From: an uncultured Pseudomonadales bacterium
GTDB lineage: Bacteria; Pseudomonadota; Gammaproteobacteria; Pseudomonadales; Porticoccaceae
Assembly: GCA_943787675.1 (NCBI GenBank)
Contig: CALSNK010000006.1
Coordinates: 1-64,000 of the forward strand
DNA: 64,000 bases
Direction: 5' to 3'
Shown: positions 8,763-19,749 of the stretch, piece by piece
Position numbering within the stretch: position 1 is the first letter of the stretch
Layout: every line of letters starts with the position of its first letter
The notes under the pieces: generated by a model
The model's database searches: none
Told to the model about the DNA's origin: nothing
What the model saw: the letters and a program-made list of their open reading frames with translations, nothing else
Translations under genes and position numbers: made by a program

Positions 8763-9222
8763 GGTCTAACACCCCTTATTAATAGAACACACAAAATATC
8801 AAAGGCTAAATTATAACCACTATTTATGCACTACCGTATATATCATTTACCTAAAGCGCTCATCAATGTAACAACAAGTGAACCCCTATGAGTAAGTTAT
8901 AGCGCCAAAATGAGAGGTACGAAGACTTGTTGAGGGCTAATGTCTCACGGGGCTGACATTATTTAAGGGGAGTAGGCTCGTGACTAAGGAGCTAGAGCGC
9001 GGTAAGAGCGCAACAAAGGCGCCAAGACAACGTACTCTGATGCTAGACAAGCAAACGTGCCACTCTCGTAGATTGGTCATGCTCGGGTGGGTTCCGTCAT
9101 TCTCGCGTAGGCGGTAATCTGGTTGAGGTCCTGGTCCCAGCCTTCGCTGGGATGACGTTCCTTCGCTGGGATGACGGAGGGTGTTGGGAAGACCTTTCTT
9201 CGATGGGGTATGTCCCGGGGGG
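8763..9222. other. 460-bp gene-free stretch between the H-NOX gene and ihfB
   Basis: I find no convincing coding frame or tRNA. It holds the upstream region of the H-NOX gene, a short hairpin (TAATGTC 8938-8944 with GACATTA 8955-8961, loop of 10) and a REP-like palindromic element at 9095-9176. The rest shows nothing I can interpret. Confidence 0.6.
9095..9176. repeat. REP-like palindromic element (GTCATTC...GGATGAC type)
   Basis: CGTCATTCTCGCGTAGGCGG is followed, after about 30 bases, by CCAGCCTTCGCTGGGATGACG. The outer ends are inverted repeats and the element contains an internal hairpin CCAGCcttcGCTGG. The right arm CCTTCGCTGGGATGACG is duplicated (9141-9157 and 9160-9176). Sequences of this GTCATTC...GATGAC type are common dispersed intergenic elements in proteobacterial genomes. 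Confidence 0.7.
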
Positions 9223-9507
9223 TTATAGGCTATCGTTTACGCGGGTGCGGAGTTCTTTGCCGGGTTTGAAGTACGGCACATATTTACCGGTGAGTTGCAC
9301 TGCCTCGCCGGTCTTGGGGTTGCGGCCTACTCTGGGGGCTCTGTAGTGCAGGGAGAAGCTGCCGAAGCCGCGTATCTCTATGCGTTGATTACCTACTAGG
9401 GCGCTGGTCATACGGTCTAATATCATGCGTACAGCTAACTCCACGTCTTTGGGTGGGAGTTGGTCTTGGCTGGCGGATATTTTTTCGATGAGTTCGGATT
9501 TGGTCAT
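9223..9507 (-). CDS. ihfB: Integration host factor subunit beta
   Basis: IhfB, with IhfA, forms the heterodimer that bends DNA for recombination, replication and sigma-54 promoters. The 94-residue length fits. The core [20 protein letters not shown], with the beta-arm and its intercalating proline region, and the closing YFKPGKELR are typical. It lies downstream of rpsA as in most gammaproteobacteria, but an intrinsic terminator separates the two, so it may also have its own promoter in the 183-bp gap. Confidence 0.96.
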   Translation of the reverse strand: MTKSELIEKISASQDQLPPKDVELAVRMILDRMTSALVGNQRIEIRGFGSFSLHYRAPRVGRNPKTGEAVQLTGKYVPYFKPGKELRTRVNDSL

Positions 9508-9644
9508 GGTGTTCTTTTTTGGCTCTGTGTTCTTTATGCGGGTGGGCGGTTTGCTGCTCCACCGACGAAGTTTGCTTACTCATTGATTTTATTGAAGTTT
9601 TAGATTTATACAAGCGCTAATTGCGCTGGGGCCAATTTCGAGGC

Positions 9645-9673
9645 AAAAAAAAGGGTGGCTAAGCCACCCTTTT
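9645..9673 (-). terminator. Intrinsic terminator downstream of rpsA
   Basis: The hairpin AAGGGTGGCT/AAGCCACCCTT is followed on the minus strand by a run of at least seven T (the A-run at 9645-9652 on the plus strand). It lies 17 bp beyond the rpsA stop codon and would limit read-through into ihfB. Confidence 0.85.
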
Positions 9674-9690
9674 CTCTCTCAACTCGAACA

Positions 9691-11364
9691 TTACTTGTCC
9701 ATTTGAGCCTTAATCAGGTCACCGATGGTGGCTGGTGAAGCTGCTTCAGTTTCTACTTTACGATGTGCTTTTACTGTTTCTTTCTCTTCAGTCACGTCTT
9801 TCGACTTGATTGAAAGATTAATCGTGCGGTTCTTGCGATCCACATTAATAATCTTGGCTTCAACTTCTGCACCGACTTGCAGTTCGTTACGTGCGTCTTC
9901 TACTTTCTCGCGAGAGATTTCAGAGCCTTTCAGAATTGCTTCAATGTCGTTGCCTAGGTCGATAACAGCGCCTTTAGCATCTACTTCTTTAACGGTTCCT
10001 TTAACAATCGCACCCTTGTCGTTCTCGGTTACGTAGTTGTTGAATGGATCGTCTGAAAGTTGCTTGATGCCGAGTGAGATACGCTCACGTTCTGCGTCAA
10101 TGCTAAGTACAACAGTTTCAACTTCTTCGCCTTTCTTGAAGTTACGCACTGCTTCTTCGCCTGTTTCGTTCCAAGAGATGTCTGACAGGTGAACCAAGCC
10201 ATCAATTCCACCGTCCAGACCGATAAAGATACCGAAGTCAGTGATTGATTTAATTTTGCCTGAGATCTTGTCGCCTTTGGTCATGGTGGTCGCAAAGTCG
10301 TCCCATGGGTTAGTGAAGCACTGCTTGATACCGAGAGAGATACGACGACGTTCCTCGTCGATGTCCAGTACCATTACTTCAACTTCTTGGCCTAGGTCTA
10401 CAATCTTAGATGGGTGAACGTTTTTGTTAGTCCAATCCATTTCTGAAACGTGTACCAGACCTTCAACGCCATCTTCCAACTCGGCAAAACAACCGTAGTC
10501 AGTGAGGTTGGTGATCTTAGCTTTGCAACGTGCGCCTTCTGGGTAACGGCCTTTGATGTCGCCCCAAGGATCTTCGCCCATCTGCTTCATACCTAGTGAT
10601 ACACGGTTACGCTCGCGATCAAACTTAAGTACTTTAACGTCAATCTCGTCGCCAACATTGATCATCTCTGATGGATGCTTAATACGCTTCCAAGACATGT
10701 CGGTGATGTGTAGCAGGCCATCAATGCCGCCCAGGTCAACGAACGCACCGTAATCGGTAAGGTTCTTGACTACACCTTTCAGTGAAGCGCCCTCTTCGAG
10801 GTTAGCGAGCAGCTCGTCACGTTCTACAGAGTTTGCACTCTCCATTACGGCACGACGGCTTACTACAACGTTGTTGCGCTTAGGGTCTAGCTTGATAACT
10901 TTAAATTCTAGTTCAATGTTTTCTAGGTGAGTGATTTCGCGCAGTGGGCGAACATCGACTAATGAACCTGGGAGGAACGCGCGTAAGCCGCGAACATCAA
11001 CAGTGAATCCACCTTTAACCTTACCGCTGATAACACCGATAACGACTTCGTCAGCAACATGTGCTGCTTCAAGTTCGATCCAGCTTTCTGCACGGCGGGC
11101 TTTTTCACGGGAAAGCTTAGTGGCACCGAAACCATCTTCTACGGCTTCTAGGGCTACTTGAACTTCGTCGCCAATGGCAACTTCGATCTCGCCTTTCTCG
11201 TTATAAAATTGGTCTGCGGATATGACGCCTTCTGACTTCAATCCAGCATGTACAGTGACCCAGTCTTTATCGATATCGATAACTACGCCAGTAATGATGG
11301 CGCCGGGGTTCATCTCTACGCTTTTTAGACTTTCTTCGAATAGTTCTGCGAAATTTTCGCTCAT
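9691..11364 (-). CDS. rpsA: 30S ribosomal protein S1
   Basis: S1 binds mRNA and helps load structured messages on the 30S subunit. The 557 residues match the proteobacterial six-domain form. Repeated S1/OB motifs of the type [35 protein letters not shown] and [18 protein letters not shown] are easily seen. It follows cmk after a 135-bp gap that may hold its own promoter and the autoregulatory leader known in other species. The order cmk-rpsA-ihfB is the conserved one. Confidence 0.98.
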   Translation of the reverse strand: MSENFAELFEESLKSVEMNPGAIITGVVIDIDKDWVTVHAGLKSEGVISADQFYNEKGEIEVAIGDEVQVALEAVEDGFGATKLSREKARRAESWIELEAAHVADEVVIGVISGKVKGGFTVDVRGLRAFLPGSLVDVRPLREITHLENIELEFKVIKLDPKRNNVVVSRRAVMESANSVERDELLANLEEGASLKGVVKNLTDYGAFVDLGGIDGLLHITDMSWKRIKHPSEMINVGDEIDVKVLKFDRERNRVSLGMKQMGEDPWGDIKGRYPEGARCKAKITNLTDYGCFAELEDGVEGLVHVSEMDWTNKNVHPSKIVDLGQEVEVMVLDIDEERRRISLGIKQCFTNPWDDFATTMTKGDKISGKIKSITDFGIFIGLDGGIDGLVHLSDISWNETGEEAVRNFKKGEEVETVVLSIDAERERISLGIKQLSDDPFNNYVTENDKGAIVKGTVKEVDAKGAVIDLGNDIEAILKGSEISREKVEDARNELQVGAEVEAKIINVDRKNRTINLSIKSKDVTEEKETVKAHRKVETEAASPATIGDLIKAQMDK

Positions 11365-11499
11365 GGGGATTACCTAATATATGACAGAGTGACAGCAGAG
11401 GAACTACGCTGTACTCTTTTTTCCGCGATGCCAGTTTCCACGGGTCAGTTAAAATAAAGGCCTACAGCAATAAAAGCTGGCGATTGCTGCGTTGCCCGG

Positions 11500-12189
11500 T
11501 TATTGATGAATACTTGCGAATAGGCCCTTAACTACGGTCAGATTTAGCACGGTATCCATCACTTCTTGAATGGACAGTTCCGAGGTGTCTAACTCCACTG
11601 CATCCGCTGCGGGAATTAGTGGGGATGCATCTCGGCTCATGTCGCGTTCATCTCGAGAGCGAACCTGCTCTACGAGGGCGGGCAGACTAACATCTTCGCC
11701 CTTTTCTAGCAACTCTTTGTAGCGCCGCTGGGCCCGTTCTTCGATGCTTGCGGTGAGGTATATTTTAAGCGCTGCGTCGGGGAAAACCACGGTGCCCATA
11801 TCACGCCCATCGGCAATCAGACCGGGGTCTGTGGCGAAGTGTTGTTGGCGTTTAAGGAGTGCTGCGCGAACATTGAGATGGCTGGCCACTTGGGAGGCTA
11901 AGGACGCGGTGGTTTCGGTGCGCATGGCCTTGGTGACATCTTCGCCTTCGAGCAGCGATTTAAAGTCACCGTCGCTGGTGGTTTCGAAGCGTATGTCCAT
12001 ATGTTCGGCGAGGGTAATTAGGGCCTTGGTGTTGTCGGTGGCGACCCTATGACGCTCGGCGGCCAAACCCAGCAAGCGATAGAGTGCGCCGCTGTCGAGG
12101 TAGTGAAAACCGAGTTTCTTGGCCAGCATGCGGCTAATGGTGCCCTTACCCGCGCCGCTAGGCCCGTCGATGGTTATGATTATTGGCAT
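11500..12189 (-). CDS. cmk: Cytidylate kinase
   Basis: This enzyme phosphorylates CMP and dCMP with ATP. The 229-residue length is normal. The P-loop GPSGAGKGT lies at ~9-17, and the family segments FHYLDSGALYR and IADGRDMGTVVFP are present. It abuts the tyrA-aroA fusion without a gap (start at 12189, upstream stop at 12190), so the two are probably translationally coupled. Confidence 0.97.
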   Translation of the reverse strand: MPIIITIDGPSGAGKGTISRMLAKKLGFHYLDSGALYRLLGLAAERHRVATDNTKALITLAEHMDIRFETTSDGDFKSLLEGEDVTKAMRTETTASLASQVASHLNVRAALLKRQQHFATDPGLIADGRDMGTVVFPDAALKIYLTASIEERAQRRYKELLEKGEDVSLPALVEQVRSRDERDMSRDASPLIPAADAVELDTSELSIQEVMDTVLNLTVVKGLFASIHQ

Positions 12190-14469
12190 TTACGCGCTCT
12201 TTAGGCTGATGCTGAGGCCAACTTTTTGGGCGAGGCCCACAAAGTCTGGAAAGGAGGTAGCGACATTGTTGCAGTCTTCTACGAGAATTTCGCCGCTGGC
12301 GCGCAGGCCGGCGATGGCGAAGGCCATGGCAATTCTGTGGTCGTCGTGGCTGTGGACTGTACCGGAGCCCAGAGTACCGCTAGCGTGTGAAGAACCGCCG
12401 CCGACGATACGAATACCATCTGGGGTGGACTGTGCGTCGACCCCTAGGGTCACTAGGCCATCGGCCATGCTTTGGATGCGGTCGCTTTCTTTGACGCGCA
12501 ATTCTTCGGCACCGGTGAGTACGGTAATACCCTCGGCACAGGCGGCCGCGACAAACAGTACGGGGAATTCGTCGATGGCCAGGGGTACCTGATCTTCGGG
12601 AATGTTGATGCCCTGCAGTGGCGCGTAACGCACACGAATATCGGCGACGGGTTCGCCGCCCACTTCTATTTCGTTGCTGAGTTCGATGTTGGTGCCCATC
12701 TGACGCAGGATGTTAATCACGCCGATGCGGGTTGGGTTGACGCCCACGTGGCGCAAGGTGATATCGGAGCCTGGCACGATCGCTGCGGCGACCATAAAGA
12801 AGGCGGCAGACGAGATGTCGGCGGGCACGTCGATGCGGGTGGCGGTCAAACTGCCGCCGCCGCTTAGGGAGGCTTTGTCGCCGTCGGTGGTCACTGGGTA
12901 GCCAAAGCCGCGCAGCATACGTTCGGTATGGTCGCGGGTTGGCGCTGGCTCGACCACGGAGGTCTGGCCCTCGGTGTATAACCCGGCCAATAACACGCAG
13001 GATTTAACCTGGGCGCTGGCGATGGGCATCACATAATTGATGGGCTTTAATGTTTGGCCGCCTTTAATTTTTAACGGCGGTGTGCCGCCGGGGGCGGTTT
13101 CGATAACTGCACCCATTTCGGCTAGGGGGTTGGCTACTCGGCCCATGGGGCGACCCGACAATGAGCTGTCGCCGGTGAGTTCGGTGTCAAAAGACTGGCC
13201 CGCCAACAGGCCGCTTAGCAGGCGAATGGATGTGCCGGAGTTACCCAGATACAGGGGTTTGCTGGGGGCTTTTAGCCCGTGCAGACCGACCCCATGAATG
13301 GCGACGCGGCCCTGTTCGGGACCTTCGATTATCACCCCCATATCACGAAAGGCTTGCAGGGTTGCAAGGCTGTCTTCGCCTTCTAGAAACCCGGTGACTT
13401 CGGTGAGGCCATCGGCAAGCGAGCCCAGCATGATGGAGCGATGAGACATGGATTTATCGCCGGGGACACGAATGTCGCCCTGTGCATTGCCGCCGGGGGC
13501 GACAACATAGTTAATGGTTTTTTCGGTCATAGGACTGTTAAGCGCCTTGCTGTCTAAGAGTTTGCCAAAATGGTTGCGCGCATCGCGGGCACGGGTAAAT
13601 ACATCCATGAGGTAATCTTGATCGCCGCCTTCTATGGCCGTGCGCATCTCTTTAAAGTTGTCCATTACCTGATCGAGAATAACCAGTATGGCGTCTTTGT
13701 TGGCCAGAGCTATGTCGCGCCACATCACCGGATCGCTGGCAGCGATGCGAGTAAAGTCGCGAAAGCCGCCGGCGGCATAACGGAATATTTCTCGGTTGTC
13801 GCCCATGGCGGCCAGGGTATCGACTAAGGAGTAGGCTAAAAAATGGGGCAGATGGCTGGTGGCAGCGAGAATTTCGTCGTGCTCTTGCACATCCATGCTG
13901 GTGACTATTGCCCCCACGCCGGACCAGAGGTCACTGACACCTTTAATATGCTGGGCACCGGTGGTTGCTTCCGGGGTTAGTATTACCCGATGGTCGGCAA
14001 ATAAGTCTGCGGTGGCAGCGGTGACGCCAGATTTTTCGGAGCCGGCTATGGGGTGGCCTGGCACGAGTTGGCTGGGCATACTGCCATATATGTCGATGGC
14101 GGCGTTAATTACGCTACCTTTAACACTGGCGACATCGGTGAGGCTGACGTCGCTGGAGAGTAATCGGTGGCAGTCTTTAAGTACGGCAGGAACGGTTAAT
14201 GTGGGCACACCAATAACCACTAGATCCCCTGCGCCCAACTCTGCAGCTATTGTTTCTAGACTGGGCTCGGCGCGGTCGATAATACCGAGGCTCAGTGCCA
14301 GTTCTAGGGTTGAGTCGCGCCTTGAAATACCGACTACCTGTTTGGCTAGGCCCTTTTCTCGGGCGGCCAGAGCTAAACTCGAGCCGATAAGGCCCAAGCC
14401 AATTACCACTATCCGGTTAAAGACAGGGGAATTGAGACGGGTTGTAGAAGGCTGTGACTGTTTTGACAT
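12190..14469 (-). CDS. tyrA-aroA: Bifunctional prephenate dehydrogenase / 3-phosphoshikimate 1-carboxyvinyltransferase
   Basis: One 759-residue chain holds two enzymes. Residues 1-~310 are a TyrA domain: NAD-binding GLGLIGSS at 24-31 and GHPIAGSEKSG, making 4-hydroxyphenylpyruvate or arogenate-derived tyrosine precursors. From ~314 there is a full AroA (EPSP synthase) with GDKSMSHR (Lys339) and GNSGTSIRLLSG, making EPSP from shikimate-3-phosphate and PEP. An internal ATG (MTEKTINY, residue 314) marks the junction. This fusion is known in Pseudomonas and relatives. In Pseudomonas a hisC-type aminotransferase gene usually precedes it, and that gene is absent here. Confidence 0.96.
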   Translation of the reverse strand: MSKQSQPSTTRLNSPVFNRIVVIGLGLIGSSLALAAREKGLAKQVVGISRRDSTLELALSLGIIDRAEPSLETIAAELGAGDLVVIGVPTLTVPAVLKDCHRLLSSDVSLTDVASVKGSVINAAIDIYGSMPSQLVPGHPIAGSEKSGVTAATADLFADHRVILTPEATTGAQHIKGVSDLWSGVGAIVTSMDVQEHDEILAATSHLPHFLAYSLVDTLAAMGDNREIFRYAAGGFRDFTRIAASDPVMWRDIALANKDAILVILDQVMDNFKEMRTAIEGGDQDYLMDVFTRARDARNHFGKLLDSKALNSPMTEKTINYVVAPGGNAQGDIRVPGDKSMSHRSIMLGSLADGLTEVTGFLEGEDSLATLQAFRDMGVIIEGPEQGRVAIHGVGLHGLKAPSKPLYLGNSGTSIRLLSGLLAGQSFDTELTGDSSLSGRPMGRVANPLAEMGAVIETAPGGTPPLKIKGGQTLKPINYVMPIASAQVKSCVLLAGLYTEGQTSVVEPAPTRDHTERMLRGFGYPVTTDGDKASLSGGGSLTATRIDVPADISSAAFFMVAAAIVPGSDITLRHVGVNPTRIGVINILRQMGTNIELSNEIEVGGEPVADIRVRYAPLQGINIPEDQVPLAIDEFPVLFVAAACAEGITVLTGAEELRVKESDRIQSMADGLVTLGVDAQSTPDGIRIVGGGSSHASGTLGSGTVHSHDDHRIAMAFAIAGLRASGEILVEDCNNVATSFPDFVGLAQKVGLSISLKSA

Positions 14470-14496
14470 TTAGCACCAGCGTTTGTTGGCGGGGGC

Positions 14497-15582
14497 TTAA
14501 AGCACTGCCCGCGGATAGGATCCCAATACTTTGAGGTTGGCGACACTGCCAGCAAGTTCTTCCAGTACGGCGGCCACTGGCGCGTCGTCAATATGGCCTG
14601 CAAAGTCGATAAAGAACACATAGGACCAGTTACTGTTGCGCGAGGGTCGTGATTCTAGGCGGGTCATGTCGACATTGTGGCGTCGGAATGGCTCGAGTAG
14701 GTCGTGGAGCGCGCCGGGCTTGTTGTGTACAGACACAACCAACGAGGTGCGGTCGTCGCCACTGCGGGGCACTTCTTCACGGCCAATAATTAAGAATCGG
14801 GTGGCGTTGTCGGGGCTGTCTTCAATCTTGTCCCAGAGTTTTTCTAGACCGTAGAGCTTGCACGACATATCGCCGGCAATGGCTGCTGAGTTCCACTCGC
14901 CCTGCACGCGCTTGGCGGCTTCGGCATTACTGCTGACGGCCACGCGCTCGATATTGGGAAAATTGGAGTTTAGCCACTGGCGACATTGAGCCAGTGACTG
15001 GGAATGAGAATAGACTCGGGTAATGTTGCTTTTATTGGTGTTGGGACCAATTAAGAAATTGTGGTGAATGCGCAATTCCACTTCACCACAGATTTTTAGA
15101 GATGAGTCCATAAAGCTATCGAGGGTATGGCTGACCACGCCTTCGGTGCTGTTCTCTACGGGCACGACGCCGTAGTTGCAGGACCCAGCGAGCACTTCGC
15201 GGAACACTTCATCAATGGCGGACTGGGGTACGCTGACTGCAGAGTCGCCAAAGTGCTTGAGCGCCGCTTCTTGGGTGAAGGTACCTTCGGGGCCGAGAAA
15301 GGCGACTCTAACAGGCTGCTCTAGTGCTAAACAGGCAGACATAATTTGACGAAACAGGCGTGCCATTTCTTCGTTGTCCAATGGACCGGCATTTTTGTCC
15401 ATGATATGACGCAGCACCTGCGCTTCACGCTCGGGCTTATAATAGGCCTGATCACCCTGACCTTTTTTGACTTCAGCAACCTGCTGAGCGCAGCGTGCGC
15501 GCTCGCTGATGCTCTCCATGATTTGGAGATCTAATGCGTCAATTTTGTCTCTGAGGCCCAGTAACGGGTTTTCTTCTGACAT
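14497..15582 (-). CDS. pheA: Bifunctional chorismate mutase / prephenate dehydratase (P-protein)
   Basis: The 361 residues carry a chorismate mutase domain (~1-90), a prephenate dehydratase domain (~92-270, with FLGPEGTFTQEAA, PVENSTEG and the NATRFLIIG segment containing the catalytic threonine) and an ACT domain (~280-361). The ACT domain contains GALHDLLEPF and ESRPSR, the phenylalanine feedback site. It lies 12 bp after gyrA and 27 bp before tyrA-aroA, so chorismate use for Phe and Tyr is co-transcribed. The serC gene that separates gyrA and pheA in Pseudomonas is missing. Confidence 0.97.
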   Translation of the reverse strand: MSEENPLLGLRDKIDALDLQIMESISERARCAQQVAEVKKGQGDQAYYKPEREAQVLRHIMDKNAGPLDNEEMARLFRQIMSACLALEQPVRVAFLGPEGTFTQEAALKHFGDSAVSVPQSAIDEVFREVLAGSCNYGVVPVENSTEGVVSHTLDSFMDSSLKICGEVELRIHHNFLIGPNTNKSNITRVYSHSQSLAQCRQWLNSNFPNIERVAVSSNAEAAKRVQGEWNSAAIAGDMSCKLYGLEKLWDKIEDSPDNATRFLIIGREEVPRSGDDRTSLVVSVHNKPGALHDLLEPFRRHNVDMTRLESRPSRNSNWSYVFFIDFAGHIDDAPVAAVLEELAGSVANLKVLGSYPRAVL

Positions 15583-15594
15583 ATAGTTAAACTC

Positions 15595-18252
15595 TTATTC
15601 TTCGCCGCTATCGTCTGAAGGACTGTCTTCTGGCGAGCCTTCAGCGGCGGTATCTTCTACCGCAGCGCTATTTTCTGGAGACCCCTGTTCTAATGCGCCT
15701 TCGATTAGAACGTCATCTTCTTCCTCTGGCTCAGCAATACGCGCCAGACTCACCAGATTTTCGTTGTCTTTAAGACGGATAATGCGTACACCCTGAGTGT
15801 TACGACCAACCACCGACACTTCGTCGCCGCGGGTACGTACCATGGTGCCCTGATCGGAAATCAACATAATCTCGTCACCGGTAAATAGCTGGGTGGCACC
15901 TACTAGAGGCCCGTTACGCTCGCTGGCTTGAATAGCAATCATGCCCTTGCCGCCACGACCCTTGGTGGGGAATTCTTCAACCTTGGTACGCTTGCCATAA
16001 CCGTTTTCACACACGGTCAGCAGGTAACCATCTTCTTCTGGCACAACCATAGAGATCACTAAATGCTCTGGTGGTAGACGCATGCCGCGCACACCTTTAG
16101 ACACTCGACCCATGGCGCGGGCGTCTGTGCTGGCAAAGCGCACGGCCTTACCTTCTGAACTGAGCAGCATAATATCGCTGTCGTCATCAATAATGGCGGT
16201 ACCCACGAGCTGATCGCCTTCAACCAGATCAACGGCGCGCAAACCAACGCTGCGTGGTCGTGAGTACTGCTCTAATGAGGTTTTCTTCACGGTGCCGTTA
16301 GCGGTCGCCATAATCACAAACTTGTCGGCGCTGTACTCTTCTACCGGCAGGATTGAGCTGATGCGCTCGCCTTCGTCCAGCGGTAATAGATTAATCACTG
16401 GGCGACCCCGTGAATTGCGACCTGCCACAGGAATCTGGTACACCTTGAGCCAGTACACTTTACCTAGGTTGGTAAAGCACAAAATGGTCGCGTGGGTGCT
16501 GGCGACTAACAGGTGCTCTACAAAGTCTTCGTCTTTAACCGCGGTTGCTGACTTGCCCATTCCACCGCGACGCTGTGCCTGATAATCACTCAGCGGCTGG
16601 GTTTTTGCATAGCCGCCGTGAGAGATGGTCACCACGCGATCTTCTTCGGCAATCAGGTCTTCGACGGTAAGGTCGTGGAGAGATTCGATAATTTCTGAGC
16701 GGCGCTCGTCACCAAATTCGGCAACGATGGCTTCAAGTTCTTCACGAATCACGCTCATTAGGCGTTTAATATCACCGAGGATATCTTGGTAGTCGGCAAT
16801 CTCTTCGAGCTTGACGGCAAACTCTTCAATAATTTTGTCATGCTCCATGCCGGTAAGGCGGTGGAGGCGCAATTCGAGAATATCTTTGGCCTGTTCTGGC
16901 GACAGAAAGTACTGGCCGTCGTGCAGACCATACTGCTCTTCAAGCCAGTCAGGGCGGGCCGCTTGAGGGCCTGCTCGCTCGAGCATGGCAACCACAGAAC
17001 CTGGATTCCAGCCCCGAGCAATAATGGCTTCGCGAGCCTCTGCCGGAGAGGTAGACTGCTTGATCAACACGATAATCTCATCGATATTGGCCAGTGCAAT
17101 GGCAAAACCTTCCAAGGTATGGGCGCGCTCTCGGGCTTTGCGCAGCAGGAAGATGGTTCTGCGCGTTACCACTTCACGGCGGTGACGAACAAAGGCTTCG
17201 AGCATCTGCTTGAGGTTGAGAATGCGCGGCTGGCCATCGACCAGTGCCACCACGTTAATACCAAAAACATTCTGCATCTGGGTTTGCTGGTAGAGATTGT
17301 TAAGCACAACCTCGCCCACTTCGCCGCGCTTGATTTCGATAACAATGCGCATGCCGTCTTTGTCTGACTCATCGCGCAGTTCGGAGATACCTTCTAGCTT
17401 TTTCTCTTTAACCAACTCGGCAATACGCTCGATAAGGCGCGCCTTGTTTAGCTGGTAGGGAATCTCGCTAACAATAATCGTTTCGCGTTTGGTTTTTTCG
17501 TCGACTTGAACCTCTGCCCGGGCGCGCATATAGATGCGGCCACGGCCAGTACGATAGGCCTGAATAATACCGGCTTTACCATTGATGATTGCCCCGGTAG
17601 GGAAATCTGGACCAGGAATGTATTCCATCAGCTCATCGATGGTGATTTCGCTGTTGTCGATTAGGGCCAAACAACCATTAATTACTTCCGTGAGGTTGTG
17701 GGGCGGAATGTTGGTGGCCATACCTACGGCAATACCGGAGGAGCCGTTTACCAGCAGGGCCGGCACTCGGGTTGGCATCACTACGGGAATCTGTTCTGTT
17801 TCGTCGTAGTTGGGGGCAAAGTCGACGGTGTCTTTTTCAAGATCTTCGAGCAGCATATGGGCAATTTTGGTCATGCGGATTTCGGTGTATCGCATGGCCG
17901 CTGCTGAGTCACCGTCTACGGAACCGAAGTTACCCTGACCGTCGACAAGCAGATAGCGCAATGAAAACGGCTGGGCCATACGAACGATTGTTTCGTAGAC
18001 CGCGGAGTCGCCGTGGGGATGGTACTTACCAATAACGTCACCCACCACACGGGCAGATTTCTTGTAGGCTTTGTTCCAGTCGTTGTTCAGTTCGCTCATG
18101 GCAAATAGAACACGTCTGTGTACTGGCTTTAAGCCATCTCGAACATCGGGAAGTGCTCGGCCGACGATCACGCTCATGGCATAATCTAGGTAGGACTGCT
18201 TAAGCTCATCTTCAATATTGACCGGAACAATTTCTTTGGCTAAATCGACCAT
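15595..18252 (-). CDS. gyrA: DNA gyrase subunit A
   Basis: This subunit breaks and rejoins DNA in the GyrA2B2 complex that introduces negative supercoils. The 885 residues match the family. The catalytic tyrosine is Tyr122 in AAMRYTEIR. The quinolone region reads [13 protein letters not shown] with Ser83, as in susceptible strains, and Glu at 87. The C-terminal beta-pinwheel has the GyrA box-like stretch [10 protein letters not shown]. The tail after ~850 is acidic and low-complexity (E-G-S-P-E-D type). It is the first gene of the gyrA-pheA-tyrA/aroA-cmk run. Confidence 0.98.
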   Translation of the reverse strand: MVDLAKEIVPVNIEDELKQSYLDYAMSVIVGRALPDVRDGLKPVHRRVLFAMSELNNDWNKAYKKSARVVGDVIGKYHPHGDSAVYETIVRMAQPFSLRYLLVDGQGNFGSVDGDSAAAMRYTEIRMTKIAHMLLEDLEKDTVDFAPNYDETEQIPVVMPTRVPALLVNGSSGIAVGMATNIPPHNLTEVINGCLALIDNSEITIDELMEYIPGPDFPTGAIINGKAGIIQAYRTGRGRIYMRARAEVQVDEKTKRETIIVSEIPYQLNKARLIERIAELVKEKKLEGISELRDESDKDGMRIVIEIKRGEVGEVVLNNLYQQTQMQNVFGINVVALVDGQPRILNLKQMLEAFVRHRREVVTRRTIFLLRKARERAHTLEGFAIALANIDEIIVLIKQSTSPAEAREAIIARGWNPGSVVAMLERAGPQAARPDWLEEQYGLHDGQYFLSPEQAKDILELRLHRLTGMEHDKIIEEFAVKLEEIADYQDILGDIKRLMSVIREELEAIVAEFGDERRSEIIESLHDLTVEDLIAEEDRVVTISHGGYAKTQPLSDYQAQRRGGMGKSATAVKDEDFVEHLLVASTHATILCFTNLGKVYWLKVYQIPVAGRNSRGRPVINLLPLDEGERISSILPVEEYSADKFVIMATANGTVKKTSLEQYSRPRSVGLRAVDLVEGDQLVGTAIIDDDSDIMLLSSEGKAVRFASTDARAMGRVSKGVRGMRLPPEHLVISMVVPEEDGYLLTVCENGYGKRTKVEEFPTKGRGGKGMIAIQASERNGPLVGATQLFTGDEIMLISDQGTMVRTRGDEVSVVGRNTQGVRIIRLKDNENLVSLARIAEPEEEDDVLIEGALEQGSPENSAAVEDTAAEGSPEDSPSDDSGEE

Positions 18253-18412
18253 AATTTATAATTATTTCCTGATTATCATTGCACTTCTGAAGCCGCGAAT
18301 TTTAGCATAGAAAAGCGCCCATAATCTCGCTTTTATTAAGCTTTTATCTCCCCTTTAAGGCCTATAGCGCCTAAAAAATCGGTATACTCCTGCGATGTAA
18401 CAAGGAGGCCCT

Positions 18413-19744
18413 ATGCAGCCCACAAAAATAGACTTATTAATCAATTGCGGATGGATAATTCCCATCGTTCCCGAGGACAGAGTTTGGCAGAATTGCGCCC
18501 TCGCAATTGATAAAGAAAAGATCGTTGGCATCTTTCCTCAGGCGGAAGCAGCTAAGCGATTTACCGCGACTAAGGTGCACAGGCTCGACAATCATATATT
18601 GATGCCTGGACTGGTGAATGCCCATGGGCATGCAGCAATGACGCTGCTTCGCGGCTATGCCGACGACCTGCCTCTGAGGCCCTGGCTAGAGGAACATATA
18701 TGGCCCGCCGAGAAGCTTCATGTCAGTGAAGAGTTTGTGCGCGATGGCACCAAGATCGCTATGGCCGAGATGATTAGCTCTGGCACTACCTGCTTTGCCG
18801 ATATGTATTTCTTCCATGAGGCCATTGCCGAGGAAGTTCGCAGCGCCGGAATGCGCAGCCAGATTGGTTTTACGGTACTCGATTTTCCGACCGCCTACGG
18901 CAAAGATGCCGACGACTATATTCACAAGGGTCTGGCCCTCTACGACAAGTACCACGGCATGCCATTGATTAAAGTGGCCTGTGCGCCCCATGCCCCCTAT
19001 TCCGTATCGGACCCTGCAATGCAGGTTATTTCTACCTATGCCAATGAGCTTGATATGGCGGTGCACATTCACTGCCATGAAACTGCGGATGAGGTTAGCG
19101 AGTCGCTGGCCAACTATGGTTGCCGACCTTTAGAGCGTTTGAGAAACCTTGGTTTGCTATTACCGCAGACTCAGCTGGTACATATGACTCAGGTAGACGC
19201 TGGCGACATTAAGCTAATGCAAGATCACAACTGCCATGTAGTGCACTGCCCCGAATCCAATATGAAACTGGCCAGCGGCTTTTGCCCAGCGGCTGAATTA
19301 ATGGCGACTGGCATTAATGTGGCCCTAGGAACCGATGGCGCGGCCAGCAATAATGACCTCGATCTGTTTGGCGAGCTAAAGACAGCAGCACTGCTCGCCA
19401 AAGCGGTGGCTGGCGATCCGGCTGTACTCGATGCCCATGCCGCTCTGCGCATGGCAACCATTAACGGTGCTAAGGCGCTGGGTTGGGATGATGAGATTGG
19501 CAGCCTCGAAGCGGGCAAGTCGGCGGATATTATTGCCATTGAAATCAACTCTATTGCCCAGCAACCATTGTATAATCCCGCCTCGCAGCTGGTGTATACC
19601 AATGCGGGCAGTCAGGTGACCCACAGCTGGGTGGCCGGCAAGCCGCTATTAGACGACCGCGTTCTGTGCACGCTTAATAAAAGCGAGCTGATCCAGTCGG
19701 CCAGTGATTGGCGTAACAAAATTCAACCCAAGTCTATGGATTAA
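18413..19744 (+). CDS. mtaD: 5-methylthioadenosine / S-adenosylhomocysteine deaminase (TRZ/ATZ amidohydrolase)
   Basis: This cytosolic metal-dependent amidohydrolase deaminates methylthioadenosine, S-adenosylhomocysteine or related purines. The 443 residues show the metal site HGHAAM (H71, H73), HCHETADEV, the aspartate region [13 protein letters not shown] and a C-terminal return of the small beta domain. A strong AAGGAGG ribosome site precedes the ATG. The order mtaD-ubiG-mupP-yciK, divergent from gyrA, is the one found in Pseudomonas. The intergenic 160 bp to gyrA must contain both promoters. Confidence 0.92.
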   Translation: MQPTKIDLLINCGWIIPIVPEDRVWQNCALAIDKEKIVGIFPQAEAAKRFTATKVHRLDNHILMPGLVNAHGHAAMTLLRGYADDLPLRPWLEEHIWPAEKLHVSEEFVRDGTKIAMAEMISSGTTCFADMYFFHEAIAEEVRSAGMRSQIGFTVLDFPTAYGKDADDYIHKGLALYDKYHGMPLIKVACAPHAPYSVSDPAMQVISTYANELDMAVHIHCHETADEVSESLANYGCRPLERLRNLGLLLPQTQLVHMTQVDAGDIKLMQDHNCHVVHCPESNMKLASGFCPAAELMATGINVALGTDGAASNNDLDLFGELKTAALLAKAVAGDPAVLDAHAALRMATINGAKALGWDDEIGSLEAGKSADIIAIEINSIAQQPLYNPASQLVYTNAGSQVTHSWVAGKPLLDDRVLCTLNKSELIQSASDWRNKIQPKSMD

Positions 19745-19749
19745 AGGCA

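Noticed and set aside
8938-8961. Hairpin TAATGTC/GACATTA as a possible terminator or small RNA
   Set aside because: The stem is only 7 bp with a 10-base loop and no proper T-run, and no gene ends nearby, so I cannot assign it.
17990-18015. Glu87 in the GyrA quinolone region as a resistance mutation
   Set aside because: Ser83 is intact and Glu at 87 is natural variation in some lineages, so no resistance is claimed.
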